A stretch of 64,000 nucleotides of DNA. Source: Corynebacterium occultum (GTDB taxonomy: Bacteria > Actinomycetota > Actinomycetes > Mycobacteriales > Mycobacteriaceae). Shown in pieces: positions 53,869 through 62,359 of the stretch (position 1 is its first letter; every line of letters starts with the position of its first letter). The position numbers and the translations under genes are program-made. The stretch spans positions 2,728,001 to 2,792,000 of the forward strand of contig NZ_CP046455.1 in assembly GCF_009734425.1 (NCBI RefSeq), read 5' to 3'. The notes under the pieces were generated by a model that searched no databases, was not told where the DNA came from, and saw only the letters and a list, made by a program, of their open reading frames with translations.

Positions 53869-55050
53869 ATGGATCAACTCCCCGAACTCGATGATGCGCT
53901 CCAGGATCTCTCTGAAACCCTGGGGTGCAGGATCGCGTTGATTGATGAGGCGGGGAAGGTGGTGGCTTATTCCATCCACGAAAGCCCGGAGGACCGCCGC
54001 AGGCTTTTCCACCTGCTCACCCACAGTGACTCCTGGCCTGCACCGCGTACCGCCACAGCCCCGTACTCCCTCGAGGAGTTACCCGAGGTCGGTACCGTGT
54101 TGTTCATCCGCCTGCTGGATCCGCAGCGTCATATCATCGGGCATCTGCTCCTACCCGCGGTGGCACCAGGGCAGGAGGAAACACCCCTCTCTGCACCCCT
54201 TTCGGCAGCCTTGGAAGCCACCGAGCAGCTGGCCGAACTGCTGGGCGCCCGACAGCAGGAAGAGGCCCGACGCGACGCCCGCGCCAACCGCCTGGCGGTG
54301 ACGCTGGTCAGCGGGGCTGCCGGGGAACGGGAGTCCGCGGCTGAGCATCTCCTCCGCGAGCGTCTCCTGAGTTCCGCCGCCGGGTATTGTGCCGTGGCGC
54401 TGGGGGTGGATCCGCGTGCCGCCACCGCACTGGATAATGAGAAGACCTCGCAAGCGGTGGCACGCACCCTGCAGTTTGTGCGGGAAACCTCCACCGCAAC
54501 AGTGGTGGGCGGCACCCTGAAAAACCACCTTGGTGTCCTGGTATTTCCCCGCCCGGTGGTTGTCCCCCGCCTGAGCCGTATTCTCTCCAGCCCTGAGTTG
54601 AGCCCGGTCCGGGCCGGGGTGGGTTCGCTGAGCACACTGTCGGAGATCCACCGCTCCTTCCAGCGGGCGCAATTAGCCTGGCGGGCCTCCTGGTTGGCTC
54701 CTGCGGATCATGGCATCGTGGCCGCCTGGGAGCAGGTGGGGCTGGACGGGACCTTGGCCCGGATGCCGGTGGAGGACTTCACCCTGGATGATCTTCCCCC
54801 CAGCGCCCGGGAACTACTGGCGGCGGTGGATTCCCCGGACCTGCTGGACACCCTGACGGCTTACCTGGATACCGGCGGGGATGCCCAGCGCACCGCACTT
54901 AACCTCCACATCCACCGATCCACCCTCTACTACCGGCTGGACAAGCTGCGTGCCGCCCTCAGCGGGGATCTCCATGACGGTGTCTTCCGCCGGGAGCTGC
55001 ACACCGGGTTGAGGATCGCCCGGCTGGCGGGGCTGGTGCCGGGTCGGTGA
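53869..55050 (+). CDS. PucR-family transcriptional regulator, divergent from aromatic hydroxylase
   Basis: 393 residues from ATG 53869 (MDQLPELDDAL). TAGGGT lies 7 nt before it, favouring a leaderless start; open frame continues 20 codons upstream. The N-terminal region is sensor-like (GCRIALIDEAGKVVAYSI), the middle part carries a CdaR-type domain, and the C-terminal HTH is LDTGGDAQRTALNLHIHRSTLYYRL in two stretches near residues 335-360. It probably activates or represses the hydroxylase gene in response to an aromatic substrate. Confidence 0.88.
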   Translation: MDQLPELDDALQDLSETLGCRIALIDEAGKVVAYSIHESPEDRRRLFHLLTHSDSWPAPRTATAPYSLEELPEVGTVLFIRLLDPQRHIIGHLLLPAVAPGQEETPLSAPLSAALEATEQLAELLGARQQEEARRDARANRLAVTLVSGAAGERESAAEHLLRERLLSSAAGYCAVALGVDPRAATALDNEKTSQAVARTLQFVRETSTATVVGGTLKNHLGVLVFPRPVVVPRLSRILSSPELSPVRAGVGSLSTLSEIHRSFQRAQLAWRASWLAPADHGIVAAWEQVGLDGTLARMPVEDFTLDDLPPSARELLAAVDSPDLLDTLTAYLDTGGDAQRTALNLHIHRSTLYYRLDKLRAALSGDLHDGVFRRELHTGLRIARLAGLVPGR

Positions 55051-55349
55051 TCCTCACCGAGGCATAGTGCAGAGGGGCGGAACCGAAAAGTTTCATGGTC
55101 TCGGTTGAATCCCGCCGCGGACCCCTGGCACATGAAGCCGATCTCCCCAGGATGAATATCCCCAGCCAGACCCTGCCCCTCCCCCCGGGCCGGGCAACTC
55201 TCATGCACGCTTTCCTGGCCTCCCCGCATAAAAACCCTGCGCAGGCTTAGGCCATGTCCACCCCACCCCCTAAGCTGGGGAACTGACTCTCAAAGCAGCT
55301 CTTGAGACCAGCCCATATAACAGCCTTTAGCAAAGGGAACGATTCAAAC
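55051..55349. other. Intergenic region with no recognised feature
   Basis: 299 bp between the regulator and the Fe-S protein gene. No clear promoter, repeat or RNA was found. Confidence 0.4.
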
Positions 55350-58300
55350 GTGAGCTCTCTGTTCCTCGCCGCGGCACCGCCGAGCATGAGCACCGCCACC
55401 ATCGTGCTCGGATTCATCGGCATCCTGCTGTCCCTGCCCGCCTGGGTGCTCTTCATCAAGGCGGTGAGCACCCTCTTCCGGTTCATCACCGCCGGACAGC
55501 CCACCACCGTCCCCCGCTTCGATCAGCCCATCAAGCGCCTCTGGACCATGTCCAAGGAAATCTTCGGCCACACCACCATGCTCAAACGCCCCTGGGTGGG
55601 TGTGGCGCACTGGTTTGTGATGGTCGGTTTCCTCTTCGGCTCAATTGTCTGGTTCGAGGCCTATATCCAGGCCTTTGACCCGGCCGGGGGTTGGCCCTTC
55701 CTGAATTCCTGGCCGGTGTACCACTTCGTGGAGGAGGTGCTGGCGCTCGGCACGATCATCGGCATCCTCTTCCTCATCGGGGTGCGCATGAAATTGGGCC
55801 ATAGTGAGCGCAGTTCCCGTTTCTACTACTCCCAGAAGCAGGCCGCCTGGGCCATTGAGGCGATCGTCCTGCTGGAGGGACTGGGCATGCTGCTGGTCAA
55901 GGCCGGCAAGATCGCCACCTTCGGGGGCGGCCACCCGGTCGCTGATTTCCTCAGCATCCACATCGCCGAACTGCTGCCCGCCAGCCCGGTGATGGTCTCC
56001 GTCTTCGCCGTGTTCAAGCTGCTCGGCGGCATGGCCTTCCTCATCCTGGTGGCCCGCAGCCTCACCTGGGGTGTGGCCTGGCACCGTTTCCTCGCCTTCT
56101 TCAACATCTACTTCCGCCGCTTCCCCACCGGGGAGCAGGCCCTGGGCAAGATGAAGCCCATGGAGTCCCGGGGCAAGGCCCTGACCATGGACAATGTCGA
56201 AGATGATGATGTGCTCGGGGTGGGCACCCTCCAGGACGCCTCCTGGAAGATGCTTCTCGACGTCTCGACCTGCACGGAGTGCGGCCGCTGCCAGGACCAG
56301 TGCCCCGCCTGGGCCACCGAGAAACCCCTGAGCCCCAAGAAGTTCGTCATGGACATCCGTGAGGCAGCCGTGGCCAACGCCTCCTACCTGATGGACCCCT
56401 CCTCCCTGGATCAGGACAACTCCCATGCCGGGATGGATGTGCTCAAGCTCGCCGGGGAAGGTGGGGTGATCAGCGATGATGTGCTCTGGTCCTGCACCAG
56501 CTGTGGTGCCTGCGTGGAACAGTGCCCGGTGGACATCGAACACATCGACCACATCTCCGACCTGCGCCGTTTCCAGGTGCTCGCGGACTCGGAGTTCCCC
56601 TCCGAACTGACCGGACTTTTCAAGAACCTCGAGGCCAAGGGCAACCCCTGGGGTCAGAACAACAAGCAGCGCGCCACCTGGGTCGAGGAGGCCCGGCGCG
56701 ATGGTCTGGAGGTCCCCGTCTTCGGTGAAGACATCCAGGATTTCCAGGACACCGAATACCTCTTCTGGGTCGGTTGCGCCGGCGCCTTCGATGATGATGG
56801 ACGCAAGACCACCCGCGCGGTCGTCGAACTGCTGCACACCGCGGGCGTGAAGTTCGCGGTGCTGTCCAAGGGTGAGACCTGTACCGGTGATCCGGCCCGT
56901 CGCGCCGGCAATGAGTTCCTCTTCCAGATGCTGGCGGCGGAGAATATCGAAACCCTCAACGGCGTTTTCGAGGGTGTGCCAGAGGGGCAACGCAAGATCA
57001 TCACCACCTGCCCGCACTGCTTCAACACCCTGCGCAACGAGTATCCCGACTTCGACGGCCATTATGACGTCTTCCACCACACCCAGCTGCTCAACCGCCT
57101 GGTGCGGGAGAAGCTGCTGACCCCGGTCCCCCGCACCGAGGAAAACCGCAAGCCGATCACCTACCACGACCCCTGCTTCCTGGGCCGCCACAACAAGGTC
57201 TTCGACCCGCCGCGGGAACTCCTCAACGTCACCGGCATGGAGGTCCGCGAGATGGACCGCAACCGCAACGAAGGTTTCTGTTGTGGTGCCGGCGGTGCTC
57301 GGATGTTCATGGAGGAGAACATCGGCACCCGCATCAACGAGAACCGCACCGCCGAGGCACTTTCCACCGGTGCCGAGGAAATTGCGGTGGGCTGCCCCTT
57401 CTGCAACGTCATGATCGGCAATGGTGTCAAGGCACTTTCCGACGCCCCCAAGGCCGAGCAGCCCAAGGTCCGGGATGTCTCCCGCATGCTGCGTGACTCC
57501 GTGCTTGTCGACGGCACGCTCCCCGCACCCCGCGAAAAGCAGTTCCTCGAATCCCCCACCCGGGAAGCCCTCAACCTGGGCATTACCCCGAAGAAGAAGG
57601 ACAAGGCGCTTAACGACGCCCCGAAGACCAACCCCGCACCCACGGCAGGTTCGACCCCGGTCGCACCGCCGGCGGGAGGGGCACTAGGTGCGCCTGCGGC
57701 ACCGGGTGCGATGACTCCCCCAGCACCGGGATCCACCCCGGTTGCACCGGGTGGAGTTCCCACCCCGCCAGCAGCACCTGGAGGAGCTCCGGCTGCTCCA
57801 TCGGCACCGGGCGCACCGGGGACTCCTGGTGCAATGGCTCCCGCGGCACCTGGGTCTGCACCCATCGCGCCGGGTGGAGCACCCTTGGCTCCCGGTTCCG
57901 CACCTATCGCACCCGGTGCAACCACTCCCGCGGCACCGGGTGGGACGCCCGCTGCTCCCGGAAGCGCCCCAGCAGCGCCCAGTTCTGCACCGGCAGCACC
58001 AGGTGGAACACCCACCGCCCCAGGCGGCACACCCGCGGGACCAGGGTCTGCACCCTTGGCTCCCGGATCTGCACCGGCAGCCCCCGGCGCTGCTTCTCCG
58101 GCAACCCCTGCAGCACCAGGTGGGGCACCCGGGGGAACCCCTATGGCTCCAGGTTCCGCACCGGCAGCGCCAGGTGGAACGCCTACGGTGCCCAGCGCAG
58201 CCACTCCGACACCTCTCGCAGCACCCACCGCGCCGGGCGGAGCACCTGCAGTTCCCGGTTCCGCACCCGCAGCGCCCGGTGCAGCCACCCCGGCAGTCCC

Positions 58301-58733
58301 GGCTGCACCGGGGTCTGCTCCCACCGCCCCTGGCGGGGTGCCCACCGCGCCGGGCAGAGCTCCCGCAGCTCCCGGTTCCGCACCAGCTGCACCGGGTGGG
58401 GCACCCGCTGCTCCTGGCGCAGCCACTCCGGCACCTCCCGCAGCGTCTAGTGGAGCACCCACCGCCCCCGGCGGTGCCCCAGCAGCACCGGGTTCCACCC
58501 CGGTCCCACCCGGCGCGGCTGTCCCTGCTCCCGGCAGCGCGCCGGCCGCCCCCGGTGGAGCAGCACCTCAGCCGCCGACCCCTGGTAGTACACCTGTTGC
58601 TCCCGGTGCTTCAGCTCCGGCCCCTCCGGGTGGTGCACCAGTTCCTCCGGGTGGTGCGCCCGCCGCTCCCGGTTCAGCGACCCCTCCGGTAGCCAAGCCC
58701 ACGGAATCTGCGGAGGAACAGTCCGATTCTTAA
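55350..58733 (+). CDS. Fe-S oxidoreductase with CCG domains and an extreme Ala/Pro/Gly-rich tail
   Basis: 1127 residues from GTG 55350, with AAAGGGA upstream; ATG 55386 is the alternative. Residues 1-270 have five or so membrane helices (nitrate-reductase gamma-like); then come two 4Fe-4S motifs (CTECGRCQDQCP near 307, CTSCGACVEQCP near 381) and two CCG-type cysteine domains (one with CCGAGGARM near 643). The last 370 or so residues are almost only A, P, G, S, T and V, in PGSAPAAPGG-like repeats. This core resembles M. tuberculosis Rv0338c, an essential Fe-S protein. Electrons probably pass between quinone and an unknown donor. The tail's role is unknown. Confidence 0.85.
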   Translation: MSSLFLAAAPPSMSTATIVLGFIGILLSLPAWVLFIKAVSTLFRFITAGQPTTVPRFDQPIKRLWTMSKEIFGHTTMLKRPWVGVAHWFVMVGFLFGSIVWFEAYIQAFDPAGGWPFLNSWPVYHFVEEVLALGTIIGILFLIGVRMKLGHSERSSRFYYSQKQAAWAIEAIVLLEGLGMLLVKAGKIATFGGGHPVADFLSIHIAELLPASPVMVSVFAVFKLLGGMAFLILVARSLTWGVAWHRFLAFFNIYFRRFPTGEQALGKMKPMESRGKALTMDNVEDDDVLGVGTLQDASWKMLLDVSTCTECGRCQDQCPAWATEKPLSPKKFVMDIREAAVANASYLMDPSSLDQDNSHAGMDVLKLAGEGGVISDDVLWSCTSCGACVEQCPVDIEHIDHISDLRRFQVLADSEFPSELTGLFKNLEAKGNPWGQNNKQRATWVEEARRDGLEVPVFGEDIQDFQDTEYLFWVGCAGAFDDDGRKTTRAVVELLHTAGVKFAVLSKGETCTGDPARRAGNEFLFQMLAAENIETLNGVFEGVPEGQRKIITTCPHCFNTLRNEYPDFDGHYDVFHHTQLLNRLVREKLLTPVPRTEENRKPITYHDPCFLGRHNKVFDPPRELLNVTGMEVREMDRNRNEGFCCGAGGARMFMEENIGTRINENRTAEALSTGAEEIAVGCPFCNVMIGNGVKALSDAPKAEQPKVRDVSRMLRDSVLVDGTLPAPREKQFLESPTREALNLGITPKKKDKALNDAPKTNPAPTAGSTPVAPPAGGALGAPAAPGAMTPPAPGSTPVAPGGVPTPPAAPGGAPAAPSAPGAPGTPGAMAPAAPGSAPIAPGGAPLAPGSAPIAPGATTPAAPGGTPAAPGSAPAAPSSAPAAPGGTPTAPGGTPAGPGSAPLAPGSAPAAPGAASPATPAAPGGAPGGTPMAPGSAPAAPGGTPTVPSAATPTPLAAPTAPGGAPAVPGSAPAAPGAATPAVPAAPGSAPTAPGGVPTAPGRAPAAPGSAPAAPGGAPAAPGAATPAPPAASSGAPTAPGGAPAAPGSTPVPPGAAVPAPGSAPAAPGGAAPQPPTPGSTPVAPGASAPAPPGGAPVPPGGAPAAPGSATPPVAKPTESAEEQSDS

Positions 58734-58738
58734 GCCCG

Positions 58739-58768
58739 AAACCCCAAGCAGCGTTTGCTTGGGGTTTT
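58739..58768 (+). terminator. Intrinsic terminator after the Fe-S protein gene
   Basis: ACCCCAAGCA / TGCTTGGGGT stem (58741-58750 with 58756-58765) followed by TTT, starting 6 bp after the stop codon. Confidence 0.8.
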
Positions 58769-58887
58769 GCTTCGCCTGAGTGCCAGATGGATTCAGAAGG
58801 AAGAATCCCTTCCGTTTAAGAAACCCCCTGGTTCCTCGCCCCGGAAAATCAGGGAAATCCCGGACAGACACCTATTTTCCCAGGGTC

Positions 58888-58900
58888 TAGAATTGAGAGC
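58888..58900 (+). promoter_or_regulatory. Leaderless promoter -10
   Basis: TAGAAT (58888-58893) is followed 7 nt later by the ATG at 58901 with no SD. A weak CAGACA -35 lies 17 nt upstream. Confidence 0.6.
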
Positions 58901-59503
58901 ATGAACGTCGACCCTCTCAGTAGCTATAACGTCCGACTCAGTGATGATGAACGCACCGCAGCCATGTCTCAGCTGGGGCGTGCGATGTCCGAGGGGCGTT
59001 TGAGCATTGCCGAGTACGACGAACGCTGCCGGAAGGTCGCGGCCGCCCAGACCCGTGGGGAACTCGATGCCCTCTTCCTGGATCTGCCCCAGAAGTTTGT
59101 GGCCAGCCAGGTCGGCCAGGAATTGCAGCCGATCTACAGCGCCAAGGAGCTTGAAGAGGCCCGCCATTCAGCTTCCCGCCCGAAGGCCGGCATCCTGGGT
59201 CTGACCATCATCGCCTCCATCGGGGCTACGGCGGTCGCGGCCCCAGCCATCAGTGGTTTCTCCGCCCTCTTCCTTCTCTTCATCCCGATGATGGCGATCC
59301 TGCTGTACGTGATGAAGATCGGCCCGGCATCCTGGCATGTTCCGAGCAAACGTCAGCTGGAGCGCAACCGTCTCCGGGAGTTGCGCACCTCCGAAAAGAT
59401 CCGGGCTGCAGAGCTGCGGGTGGAACGCAAGCAGCGTCAGCATGAGTTGACGTCTCAGGCGATGAATGTGGCCAAGAACTTTCTGGACAAGAAGAAGCCC
59501 TAA
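58901..59503 (+). CDS. DUF1707-domain membrane protein
   Basis: 200 residues. The N-terminal DUF1707 domain (VRLSDDERTAAMSQLGRAMSEGRL, read in two parts at about residues 11-34, then EYDERCRKVAAAQTRGELDAL) is followed by two membrane helices (about 100-145) and a highly charged C-terminal helix (ERNRLRELRTSEKIRAAELR). The domain resembles SHOCT-type small oligomerisation modules. The function in actinobacteria is unknown. Confidence 0.83.
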   Translation: MNVDPLSSYNVRLSDDERTAAMSQLGRAMSEGRLSIAEYDERCRKVAAAQTRGELDALFLDLPQKFVASQVGQELQPIYSAKELEEARHSASRPKAGILGLTIIASIGATAVAAPAISGFSALFLLFIPMMAILLYVMKIGPASWHVPSKRQLERNRLRELRTSEKIRAAELRVERKQRQHELTSQAMNVAKNFLDKKKP

Positions 59504-59529
59504 CCTGGGGGCACATTGTCCAACCACGC

Positions 59530-59570
59530 AACCCGTCACCGAGCATTCGTTCCCCCTGGTGGCGGGTTTC
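59530..59570 (+). terminator. Terminator after the DUF1707 gene
   Basis: AACCCGTCACC (59530-59540) pairs with GGTGGCGGGTT (59558-59568), with one T-G, followed by TCGTCTTTCC. Confidence 0.55.
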
Positions 59571-59754
59571 GTCTTTCCTATCCTCCCGGAGCTGGTTCCC
59601 CGGGGGTCACCATCTGAGAGCCGGGGAGCACTCCTTGTCCTCCCCTACACCCACACCCTCCCCCGCTAATCACCCCCGCCAAATAAGAAATGAATGTCAA
59701 TTACTCGATTTTAATCCTTGCCCAGCCCTGATCAGCTACCCTATTTCACCTCAC

Positions 59755-59770
59755 TGTGACGTATTTTACT
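59755..59770. promoter_or_regulatory. GlxR-like site upstream of the aromatic-acid transporter
   Basis: TGTGACGTATTTTACT matches the consensus TGTGANNTANNTCACA at 10 of 12 fixed positions. It lies 376 bp upstream of the start. cAMP-dependent control of aromatic uptake is plausible. Confidence 0.4.
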
Positions 59771-60145
59771 TTCCCAGTGAAAGCCCAGTTCAAACAACAT
59801 GGAGCACGCGATGCCCCGCTCAATCCCCCCACTTGGGGACTGTTCTCACAGTGAACAATTTAGGTGACGCGGCACATATGGGTGTTAGCATGTCGCTATC
59901 CGCCACCGTGGAGTTGAATCTGGCCCTTATATTTCACCCGACCTCTCCATCTCGGAGACTTCGGTTGTGAAACTTCCAGGGGCTTTAACTCACCCCCGGC
60001 ACGCCCTTTCAAGGCGCCCCGTGCAGTGTTTCAACCCCCAGGCGCGAGTTCTGCCGTCCCACCCTGGATGTTCCCTCAGGAGCGTCCCGGGTTTTTGTGC
60101 GCGAGATTTTCCTCGCCGCCTGATCACGAACTAGTGAGGTATCCG

Positions 60146-61435
60146 ATGTCTGCAATTGCTGATTCAGCGGTGAAGACCGGCCGCGTGGCCGGAAAGAGCA
60201 ATGTTCTTGCCCTGGTCCTGTGCTGGCTGCTGTTGGTTTTCGATGGCTATGATCTCATCGTCTACGGCACCGTCCAGTCCACCCTGCTCGCAGACCCGAC
60301 CTTCGGCCTGACCAAGGAAAATGCCGGCACCGTCGGTTCGATGGCCTTCATCGGCATGATGGTCGGCGCACTCTTCGCCGGCCGACTCTCGGACGCCTTC
60401 GGCCGCAAGCGCACCATGATCCTGGTGACGATCATCTTCACCCTGGCCACCCTCGGTTGTGGCCTGGCCCCGAACGCCACTGTCTTCGGCGCCATGCGCC
60501 TGCTCGCGGGCATCGGCCTGGGAGGCCTGGTCCCGGCGGTCATGGCCCTGTCCGCTGAGCTGGTTTCCAACCGCTGGCGTGCTGTTGTGGCCACCGCCAT
60601 GATGTCCGGCATTCCGCTGGGTGGCAGTATCGCCGCACTGATCGGCATCCCGATCCTGCAGAACTTCGACTGGCGCACCATGTTCTACCTGCCGGTGATT
60701 ATCGGTCTGCTGATGATCCCCGCCGTGCTCAAGTGGGTCCCCGAGACCCTCGCGGACAAGCCCGCCACCAAGGCCGGTGACACCGAGGAAGCACCGAAGG
60801 GTGGCTTCGGCGAACTCCTCCGCCAGCCCTACCTGCTCGCAGCCCTGGCGCTGGTGGTCGGCACCGCCGGCACCACCTTCGCCTGGTACGGCCTGGGCAC
60901 CTGGCTGCCCACCCTCATGGAGATGAAGGGCTATGACCTCGGTTCCGCCCTGACCTTCTCCCTGGCACTGAACCTGGGCGCCGTCGCCGGCTCCGCCATC
61001 ACCGCCTGGGCCGGTGACCGCTTCACCCCGATGTCCGCGGGTGCCGTCGCCGCTGCACTGGCCGCCATCTCCCTCTTCGTCATGATGCAGGGCGGTGTCC
61101 CGGTCTGGGTCATCTACGTCCTGCTCATCGTCGCCGGCGTGGGCACCCACGGCACCCAGATCCTGCTAAATGCCACCATCACCAAGTACTTCCCGGCCCA
61201 CCTGCGTGGCACCGCGGTCGGCTGGTCCGTGGGCGTGGGTCGTATCGGCGCCATCATGGCCCCGATGGTGATCGGCTTCCTCCTCTCCACCTCCGCGGGT
61301 GTCGACGGCGCGTTCATCGCCTTCGCCTGTGGCTCCGTGGTGTCCGCCGCCCTGCTGTTCACCCTGGTCTTCGTGATGCGTCCGATCCGTGCGCTCGCCC
61401 GCGCCGCAGCAGGCCGCGAAGAACTCAACGTTTAA
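60146..61435 (+). CDS. Aromatic acid:H+ symporter (AAHS family, MFS)
   Basis: 429 residues from ATG 60146 (MSAIADSAVK) behind GTGAGGT; a longer open frame upstream is not supported. It has 12 membrane helices. The first helix motif VFDGYDLIVYGTV and loop GRLSDAFGRKRTM mark the AAHS family (PcaK, BenK, GenK). It imports benzoate, protocatechuate, gentisate or a related acid. It could supply substrate for the hydroxylase at 52.5 kb, though the genes are 7 kb apart. No catabolic gene is adjacent. Confidence 0.9.
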   Translation: MSAIADSAVKTGRVAGKSNVLALVLCWLLLVFDGYDLIVYGTVQSTLLADPTFGLTKENAGTVGSMAFIGMMVGALFAGRLSDAFGRKRTMILVTIIFTLATLGCGLAPNATVFGAMRLLAGIGLGGLVPAVMALSAELVSNRWRAVVATAMMSGIPLGGSIAALIGIPILQNFDWRTMFYLPVIIGLLMIPAVLKWVPETLADKPATKAGDTEEAPKGGFGELLRQPYLLAALALVVGTAGTTFAWYGLGTWLPTLMEMKGYDLGSALTFSLALNLGAVAGSAITAWAGDRFTPMSAGAVAAALAAISLFVMMQGGVPVWVIYVLLIVAGVGTHGTQILLNATITKYFPAHLRGTAVGWSVGVGRIGAIMAPMVIGFLLSTSAGVDGAFIAFACGSVVSAALLFTLVFVMRPIRALARAAAGREELNV

Positions 61436-61457
61436 AAAGAACTTATCGACGGGCCCG

Positions 61458-61495
61458 ATCCGCCGCCTCCCCCGCCTGGGGAAGCGGCGGATTTC
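61458..61495. terminator. Terminator between convergent transporter and TetR gene
   Basis: ATCCGCCGC (61458-61466) pairs with GCGGCGGAT (61484-61492), followed by TTTCT on the plus strand. Confidence 0.75.
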
Positions 61496-61500
61496 TGCCT

Positions 61501-62163
61501 TTAGATCAGGTTGTGGGAGGAAGCGGGTGCCACCCGGCCACCGCGCCGGGTGACCGGGGCGACGAGCATGCCGGTCACGGCGTCGATAAGAAAATAGCCC
61601 ACACTGATCCAGTCCCCCTCCTGGGTGCCGGCCTCCACCTGTGCCTCATATTCCGCACACAACCCCAACACCATGTGCCCGAGGATCCCGGAACGGGCCT
61701 GCAGCACCTTCTCCGGCACCCCCTCAACATGGGGCAGGACCCGCCGCCGCACCTCCGCCAGGGTCTCACTGTCATCGAAGGCGGAATTCATCAGGGGCGC
61801 CACCGCTGAAACCCCATGGACCTGATGGAGGAAACGTGCCCGCCAGCTGGGCACCGGCAGCGCCGCCAACTGCTCCACCAACGGCAGGATCCGACAGGCC
61901 ACCAGATCCCAGAGACCGGCATCAGCAGCCAACCCGGCCACCAGCTCGGCGCGCCGGGACTCCATCTCCGCCAGCTGCCGACGCAACAGGGCCTTGATCA
62001 GTTCATCCCGCCCGCCGAAGTGATAGGTCACGGCCGAATGATTGGACGCCCCGGCATGTTCGGTGATCTTTCGGTTGGACACCGCATCGATCCCGTGCCG
62101 GGCGTAGAGCTCCTCGGCGGAATCCAGCAATGCCCGCTGCGCCCGCTCGCTGCGCTGTCCCAT
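61501..62163 (-). CDS. TetR-family transcriptional regulator
   Basis: 220 residues from ATG 62163 (MGQRSERAQRALLDSAEEL) behind GAGGGAGGG; an ATG 23 codons upstream lacks an SD. The TetR helix-turn-helix is at about residues 15-55 (ELYARHGIDAVSNRKITEHAG, then VTYHFGGRDELIKAL), and the ligand-binding helices follow. It is divergent from the YhgE/Pip-like gene and so likely regulates it. An inverted CAATTT / AAATTG pair (62241-62275) lies in the shared promoter region. Confidence 0.88.
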   Translation of the reverse strand: MGQRSERAQRALLDSAEELYARHGIDAVSNRKITEHAGASNHSAVTYHFGGRDELIKALLRRQLAEMESRRAELVAGLAADAGLWDLVACRILPLVEQLAALPVPSWRARFLHQVHGVSAVAPLMNSAFDDSETLAEVRRRVLPHVEGVPEKVLQARSGILGHMVLGLCAEYEAQVEAGTQEGDWISVGYFLIDAVTGMLVAPVTRRGGRVAPASSHNLI

Positions 62164-62359
62164 CAGTGGCCCTCCCTCTTTCTGACTCGAACGGTACCGG
62201 AGCCCAACACTGACATATGTTTCCCAGCACATTCCTTGCTCAATTTACGCCAAGTGTCTTAAACTCGGAAAATTGGTTCCCCAACCAGCCCGCCAGGGCG
62301 CCTCAGATCCCTGAGAGCGTTCCCCCGGCCAGATCCATCCCACTCACAGGAGCACCTTC

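Larger units (their letters stand above)
59504..60145. other. Long upstream region of the aromatic-acid transporter
   Basis: 642 bp. A terminator (59530-59570) ends the DUF1707 transcript. A GlxR-like site (59755-59770) sits in an AT-rich stretch likely to hold the transporter promoter. A long leader (about 300 nt) may follow. No supported gene. Confidence 0.5.

Noticed and set aside
57161..58498. 445-codon minus-strand frame rich in Gly-Ala-Pro, collagen-like
   Set aside because: It mirrors the Ala/Pro/Gly tail of the Fe-S protein on the other strand; no SD or signal peptide.
52512..61435. A complete aromatic degradation cluster
   Set aside because: The hydroxylase and the aromatic-acid transporter are 6.4 kb apart with unrelated genes between, and no ring-cleavage enzyme is present, so they were not joined into one pathway.
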